Origin: Moheibacter sp035515075
GTDB taxonomy: Bacteria > Bacteroidota > Bacteroidia > Flavobacteriales > Weeksellaceae
DNA: 64,000 nt
Reading direction: 5' to 3'
Assembly (NCBI GenBank): GCA_035515075.1
Contig: DATJBZ010000009.1
Span: 62,001-126,000 of the forward strand
This document shows, in pieces, positions 61,756 through 64,000 of the stretch. Both the position numbers and the translations under genes were made by a program. Position 1 is the first letter of the stretch. The number at the start of each line of letters is the position of its first letter. The notes under the pieces are model-generated. The model saw nothing but the letters and a program-made list of their open reading frames with translations, did no database searches and had not been told where the DNA came from.

Positions 61756-64000
61756 ATGAGATTTTCATATATTTTATTTTTCGCCATCTTTACCAGTGCA
61801 TTGACTTTGGGTCAATCGATCCAAGTCAATCCCGCTGCAAGTCCAGAAAGTAGCATGGATGCGTTTACTTTAACCAAAGACGTTTTGATTTCCGGTGGAG
61901 GTTGTTCAGAAATTTCTAATTTTAGTTACAAAGAGAACAATGCTCAAAAATATCCTTCAGCCAATCGAAGTTGGGGGTATTTTACGAAAGGCAACTCAGC
62001 TTTTCCTTTTGAGGATGGAATTGTTTTAACGACAGGCTATGCCAAGAGAACAGAAGGGCCGAGTGCAGGAAATACATCCGATACTGGAAGTGGTTGGACA
62101 GGAGATCCAGATGCCAATGTTTTGGCAGGAAATCGACCAACATTTAATGTCACAGTGTTTGAATTTGATTTTGTTCCTTACAATGACGAGATTTCATTCA
62201 ATTATATTTTTGCATCGCATGAGTATCCAGATTTTGCATGTCAAGCTTTTAACGATGTATTTGGTTTCATCATCAGTGGACCAGGCATTACCGCAGATCC
62301 AGGTTTGACAGGGAAGAATATTGCGCTTTTACCCAATGGGGATCCAGTGACCATTAATAATGTAAATAACAAAGGTTGCGGAGATGCTACTTATTATGTA
62401 GCAGGACCTTTTCCGTATATTCGACATGGAGGTAGGACGACTGTATTAACGGCTTCGTCTCCTGTAGTCGCTGGTCAGACTTATCATATCAAATTGTTGA
62501 TTGCTGATACTGTTGATACTCAGTACGACTCCGCTGTTTTTTTAGAAGCCGGTTCTTTTGATTTGGGATCGAATTTGATGGACATTGATGGCAATGTTTT
62601 GGGCGTTGAAGAATTGGTTTGTGGTGTGGAGGAATTTCTTTTGCATGCGAATGTTTTGGTGGCGAATCCAACCTATCAGTGGTCTTACAATGGCGTGGAA
62701 ATTCCAGGCGCTACAGACAGTGAATACATAGCAACGCAAACAGGGAAATATTCAGTACACATCCAATCAGCAGATTGTGAGTCAGAAGCTGAAGTGCTTT
62801 TGATTTTTAGTGATACGCCCGAAGTTCATCCCTTTGAGGTCTCGGTCTGTGGATTAGGAGGAAGTTATGAATTTGATTTATCGGATTATGAAAGTGACAT
62901 ATCCATCTCTCCAGACATTCATTTTACTTATTATACGACAGCAGAAGGTGCAAACAATGAAACGCTCGCCGACTTGATTCCGAACTTTCAAAATTACACC
63001 GTTCCAGCAGGAACAACGGTGGTTTATGTAAGGGTACAAAATGAAAAAGGTTGTTTTGATGTGGCGGAATTGACGTTGATCGTGATTGATCAGCCAATTA
63101 CGCAAGCAGTGATTTATCCCATTTGTGATGTCGGCAATGATGGGGAAGAAATATTTGATTTGGAAAGCCAACGAGCGGAATTGGTCATTGGCAATTTCCA
63201 AGATTTTATTTTCGAATTTTATACGGATGCTGCCTTGACGGATTTGATTCTCAATCCAGAAGCGTACACCAATCTCAGCAACCCACAAGTGATCTATGTG
63301 AAAATTTATTCAATCAATGATCCTCAAGCAACTTGTCATGTGGTCGAAACTTTGACGCTTCAACTGAATGAGATGCCTGTGGTACAGGATTTCGAGGATT
63401 TGCGCTGTGCGATTGGTGGAAGTTATACTTTTGATTTAACGGATTATGACCAAGAGATTTCGACCACAGCCAATAGTACATTTGCATATTATACTACACA
63501 AAATGGTGCGGAAAATGAGGTGCCAGCGGATTTGATTCCGAACTTTCAAAATTACACCGTTCCAGCAGGAACAACGGTGGTTTATGTAAGGGTGGAAACG
63601 GACCAAGGTTGTTTTGAAGTTGCAGCATTGACGTTGATCGTGATTGAAGAAGCGGATACACAAGCAGTGATTTATCCCATTTGTGATATCGACAATGATG
63701 GGGAAGAAATATTTGATTTGGAAAGCCAACGGGCGGAATTGGTCATTGGCAATTTCCAAGATTTTATTTTCGAATTTTATACCGATGCTGCCTTGACGGA
63801 TTTGATTCCCAATCCAGAAGCGTACACCAATCTCAGCAATCCACAAGTGATCTATGTGAAAATTTATTCGATCAATGATCCTCAAGCAACTTGTCATGTG
63901 GTAGAAACTTTGACGCTGCAACTGAATGAGATGCCTGTGGTGCAGGATTTCGAGGATTTGCGCTGTGCGATTGGCGGAAATTATACCTTTGATTTAACGG
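61756..64000 (+). CDS. Secreted choice-of-anchor L protein with tandem repeats, 3' end cut
   Basis: At least 748 residues, running off the right edge without a stop. Signal peptide 1-20 (ending LGQ). Residues about 25-270 form a choice-of-anchor L domain (GIVLTTGYA, the DVFGFIISGPG loop, QFDSAVFLEAGSF-like end). An Ig-like PKD-type module follows (YQWSYNGVEIPGA), then large repeats of 186 residues beginning near residue 364. This architecture is usual for Bacteroidota surface proteins ending in a T9SS type B (gliding-associated) domain, which would lie beyond the window. It is probably a large adhesin or matrix protein. Confidence 0.85.
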   Translation, partial: MRFSYILFFAIFTSALTLGQSIQVNPAASPESSMDAFTLTKDVLISGGGCSEISNFSYKENNAQKYPSANRSWGYFTKGNSAFPFEDGIVLTTGYAKRTEGPSAGNTSDTGSGWTGDPDANVLAGNRPTFNVTVFEFDFVPYNDEISFNYIFASHEYPDFACQAFNDVFGFIISGPGITADPGLTGKNIALLPNGDPVTINNVNNKGCGDATYYVAGPFPYIRHGGRTTVLTASSPVVAGQTYHIKLLIADTVDTQYDSAVFLEAGSFDLGSNLMDIDGNVLGVEELVCGVEEFLLHANVLVANPTYQWSYNGVEIPGATDSEYIATQTGKYSVHIQSADCESEAEVLLIFSDTPEVHPFEVSVCGLGGSYEFDLSDYESDISISPDIHFTYYTTAEGANNETLADLIPNFQNYTVPAGTTVVYVRVQNEKGCFDVAELTLIVIDQPITQAVIYPICDVGNDGEEIFDLESQRAELVIGNFQDFIFEFYTDAALTDLILNPEAYTNLSNPQVIYVKIYSINDPQATCHVVETLTLQLNEMPVVQDFEDLRCAIGGSYTFDLTDYDQEISTTANSTFAYYTTQNGAENEVPADLIPNFQNYTVPAGTTVVYVRVETDQGCFEVAALTLIVIEEADTQAVIYPICDIDNDGEEIFDLESQRAELVIGNFQDFIFEFYTDAALTDLIPNPEAYTNLSNPQVIYVKIYSINDPQATCHVVETLTLQLNEMPVVQDFEDLRCAIGGNYTFDLT
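62845..64000 (+). repeat. 558-bp tandem repeat in the choice-of-anchor L gene
   Basis: Unit boundaries near 62845, 63403 and 63961. The last 425 bp of units one and two (62976-63400 and 63534-63958) are almost identical, and the third unit's visible start repeats the second's. Each unit encodes 186 residues. Confidence 0.88.

Noticed and set aside
62878..63921. Two minus-strand open frames of similar sequence in the last gene
   Set aside because: They are antisense shadows of the 558-bp repeats, which explains why they resemble each other.

Overview
The window is a stretch of a Bacteroidota chromosome, most likely class Flavobacteriia. The signs are a PorV/PorQ-family protein and a secreted protein with a C-terminal type IX secretion (T9SS) sorting domain, Bacteroidota-only families (DUF6048, DUF6452, DUF6952, DUF5522, GEVED and choice-of-anchor domains), and many copies of the Bacteroidota promoter -7 element TAnnTTTG, often with a -33 TTG. 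Genes are dense, on both strands, in short operons closed by clear hairpin terminators. I could not assign a genus, and I saw no rRNA, tRNA, CRISPR array, transposase or phage gene.

Layout. 1-7.4 kb: partial purN, a 1442-residue T9SS-exported multidomain protein, a flavin reductase-like enzyme and a PorV/PorQ protein. 7.6-9.5 kb: pssA, a DnaQ-like exonuclease and a small membrane protein. 9.5-11.7 kb: an AT-rich accessory island of small orphan genes and a ParE-type toxin-antitoxin pair, each followed by a long imperfect inverted repeat with GTTAG cores. This looks like a short integron-type cassette array without an integrase and is the most unusual part of the window. 11.7-18.8 kb: envelope and respiration genes (a split membrane Fe-S oxidoreductase, an MCE/MlaD lipid-transport protein, a cell-wall amidase, LptD). 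18.8-24.2 kb: SdpI-like, DUF393 and TraB/GumN proteins, a repeat-rich S74-chaperone surface protein and a PLP enzyme with CBS domains. 24.4-30.7 kb: a tripartite RND efflux operon (regulator, adaptor, pump, outer-membrane channel) with a palindromic operator candidate at its promoter.

30.8-42.3 kb: YceI, a peroxiredoxin-thioredoxin-DUF6952 operon, RlmD, two DUF envelope proteins, an elyC-like/udk/divIC/mutA/AI-2E-transporter operon, a GNAT enzyme, an S-adenosylmethionine hydrolase-like enzyme, PhoH and a tiny DUF5522 gene. 42.3-54.8 kb: TonB, DnaB, proline dehydrogenase, PriA, PrmC, small membrane proteins, a SUI1-type translation factor, an FKBP isomerase, a Pmp3/YqaE peptide, LipB and a TPR histidine kinase with its NarL-type response regulator. 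55.0-61.6 kb: two lipoproteins (one OmpA-like), PyrD, a short-chain dehydrogenase, an RsmB-type rRNA methyltransferase, a TPR protein and homogentisate dioxygenase. 61.8-64 kb: the start of a large secreted choice-of-anchor L protein with near-identical 558-bp tandem repeats, cut by the window end.

Two regulatory themes recur. Several genes, three of them linked to translation or rRNA modification, have the -7 element exactly 4 nt before the ATG, which predicts leaderless mRNAs. Several divergent gene pairs have promoters so close that their polymerase sites must overlap.
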